Assembly: GCF_902364945.1 (NCBI RefSeq)
Contig: NZ_CABJFS010000002.1
Coordinates: forward strand, 124,001 to 188,000
Length of the DNA: 64,000 nucleotides
Direction of reading: 5' to 3'
Origin: Collinsella aerofaciens
GTDB lineage: Bacteria; Actinomycetota; Coriobacteriia; Coriobacteriales; Coriobacteriaceae
The notes beneath the pieces were generated by a model, which was not told the origin of the DNA, ran no database searches, and saw nothing but the letters and a program-made list of their open reading frames with translations. Position numbers and translations under genes: made by a program. The number at the start of each line of letters is the position of its first letter. Positions within the stretch are counted from its first letter, which is position 1. Positions 63,438 through 64,000 of the stretch are shown in pieces.

Positions 63438-64000
63438 CTACCCCAGCGAGCGGTTGAGGGAGCCGAGCTCGTCGTTGCCCATGGTGCGCCACATTTGGAA
63501 GATACAACCGCGCGCCAGGAAAAAGAAACCGTTGTCGACCAGTTGCACAGCGGCATCTGCCAGCTGATTCGTCACGGCGGACACTGGCGGCAGCTCTAGT
63601 CCAGCCTTGTGGATGGTCTCGACCGCTTCCTCGAACGTCGGAGGCTCGCTGACGCCCATCTCGTTCATAAGGCCCTGCATTTCTTCCAGCGCGCTGCTGC
63701 CCGACTCCTCGCCGCGCGGCACCAGACGGTAACAAGCCAGCGCCAGATTGAGCTGATCGCAATTCCAATAGGCAAACGCCAAGCGATAGAACAGGTAGCC
63801 GATTGCAGAACGATCGCTGGCAATACGTAGGCCGTGGCGCGCCACCTCGATAATCTCGTCAAAGCGCTCCAGACGCGCAAGCACGTTGATGAGCGCAAAG
63901 TGCGACTGCATGGACGAGCGCGCCAGATCGTAAAGATGGCGCACCTCGGGCAGTGCTCGTTCAAAGTCCTCTTGCTCGGCGTAAAAGCTGCAGATCTCGT
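63438..64000 (-). CDS. TPR-like protein, partial at window edge
   Basis: Reads leftward and is open to the right edge, so at least 187 residues are present and the N-terminus is missing. Visible helices repeat with a TPR-like spacing ('HFALINVLARLERFDEIIEV', 'YLFYRLAFAYWNCDQLNLAL', 'LVDNGFFFLARGCIFQMWRT'). The middle has a small linker ('PRGEESGSSALEEMQGLM'). No catalytic motif is seen. It could be a TPR regulator with an N-terminal helix-turn-helix outside the window, which cannot be checked here. It ends 92 bp from tRNA-Ser. Confidence 0.7.
   Translation of the reverse strand, partial: EICSFYAEQEDFERALPEVRHLYDLARSSMQSHFALINVLARLERFDEIIEVARHGLRIASDRSAIGYLFYRLAFAYWNCDQLNLALACYRLVPRGEESGSSALEEMQGLMNEMGVSEPPTFEEAVETIHKAGLELPPVSAVTNQLADAAVQLVDNGFFFLARGCIFQMWRTMGNDELGSLNRSLG

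Overview
The window looks like chromosomal DNA of a high-GC Gram-positive gut anaerobe, most plausibly a Coriobacteriia member close to Collinsella. This rests on base composition, codon use, actinobacterial-style regulators (an orphan OmpR-type regulator beside glnA), a FeoA-FeoA-FeoB locus with a FeoB-associated Cys-rich protein, and a nickel-pincer lactate racemase locus. No 16S or other decisive marker is present, so the genus is inference. I see no prophage, insertion sequence or CRISPR array. Almost everything is housekeeping or transport, with unusually many palindromic elements in the intergenic spaces.

Layout. 1-6 kb: a heterodimeric ABC exporter pair (the first gene is cut by the left edge), then a MATE efflux pump and its MerR/GyrI-type regulator, with a MerR-style dyad in the pump promoter. 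6-14 kb: ligA, a membrane-anchored HtrA protease, an orphan response regulator next to glnA, and LacI- and GntR-type regulators. 14-24 kb: an AlbA_2 regulator with an 18-bp inverted repeat at its promoter, an old-yellow-enzyme flavoprotein, the feo iron(II) uptake locus, an HPr protein with Asp at position 46, and an APC permease. 24-31.5 kb: evolved beta-galactosidase ebgA-ebgC, three identical operators and a divergent LacI repressor, then aspS and serB.

31.5-41.8 kb: the lar locus. larB, larC and a tetR gene run rightward behind an 11-bp perfect inverted repeat; larA and a MIP-family channel gene run leftward towards them. LarA keeps its nickel-pincer and catalytic residues at nearly the same numbering as the Lactiplantibacillus enzyme. 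LarC carries a 67-residue His-rich insert and lacks the C-terminal LarC2 domain, and no larE is visible. ppc and hisS follow.

41.8-64 kb: an MFS transporter and M20 amidohydrolase operon, a DMT transporter, two tandem YhgE/Pip membrane proteins, htpG, a GNAT gene, a CpsC-CpsD-CpsB tyrosine-phosphorylation module, PhoR-PhoB with an orphan PstB, a VanR/VanS-like pair divergent from a D,D-carboxypeptidase, tRNA-Ser(GCU) with a duplicated 3' end, and a TPR protein cut by the right edge.

The most unusual signal is a pair of roughly 120-bp hairpins (34668-34787 and 37188-37314). They share a core and 12-nt linkers, but each has its own unrelated, perfectly paired 26-29-bp outer arms. Each lies 20-25 nt after a stop codon. 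Other structured elements lie at 14350-14498, 22321-22543, 50966-51021 and 51065-51162.
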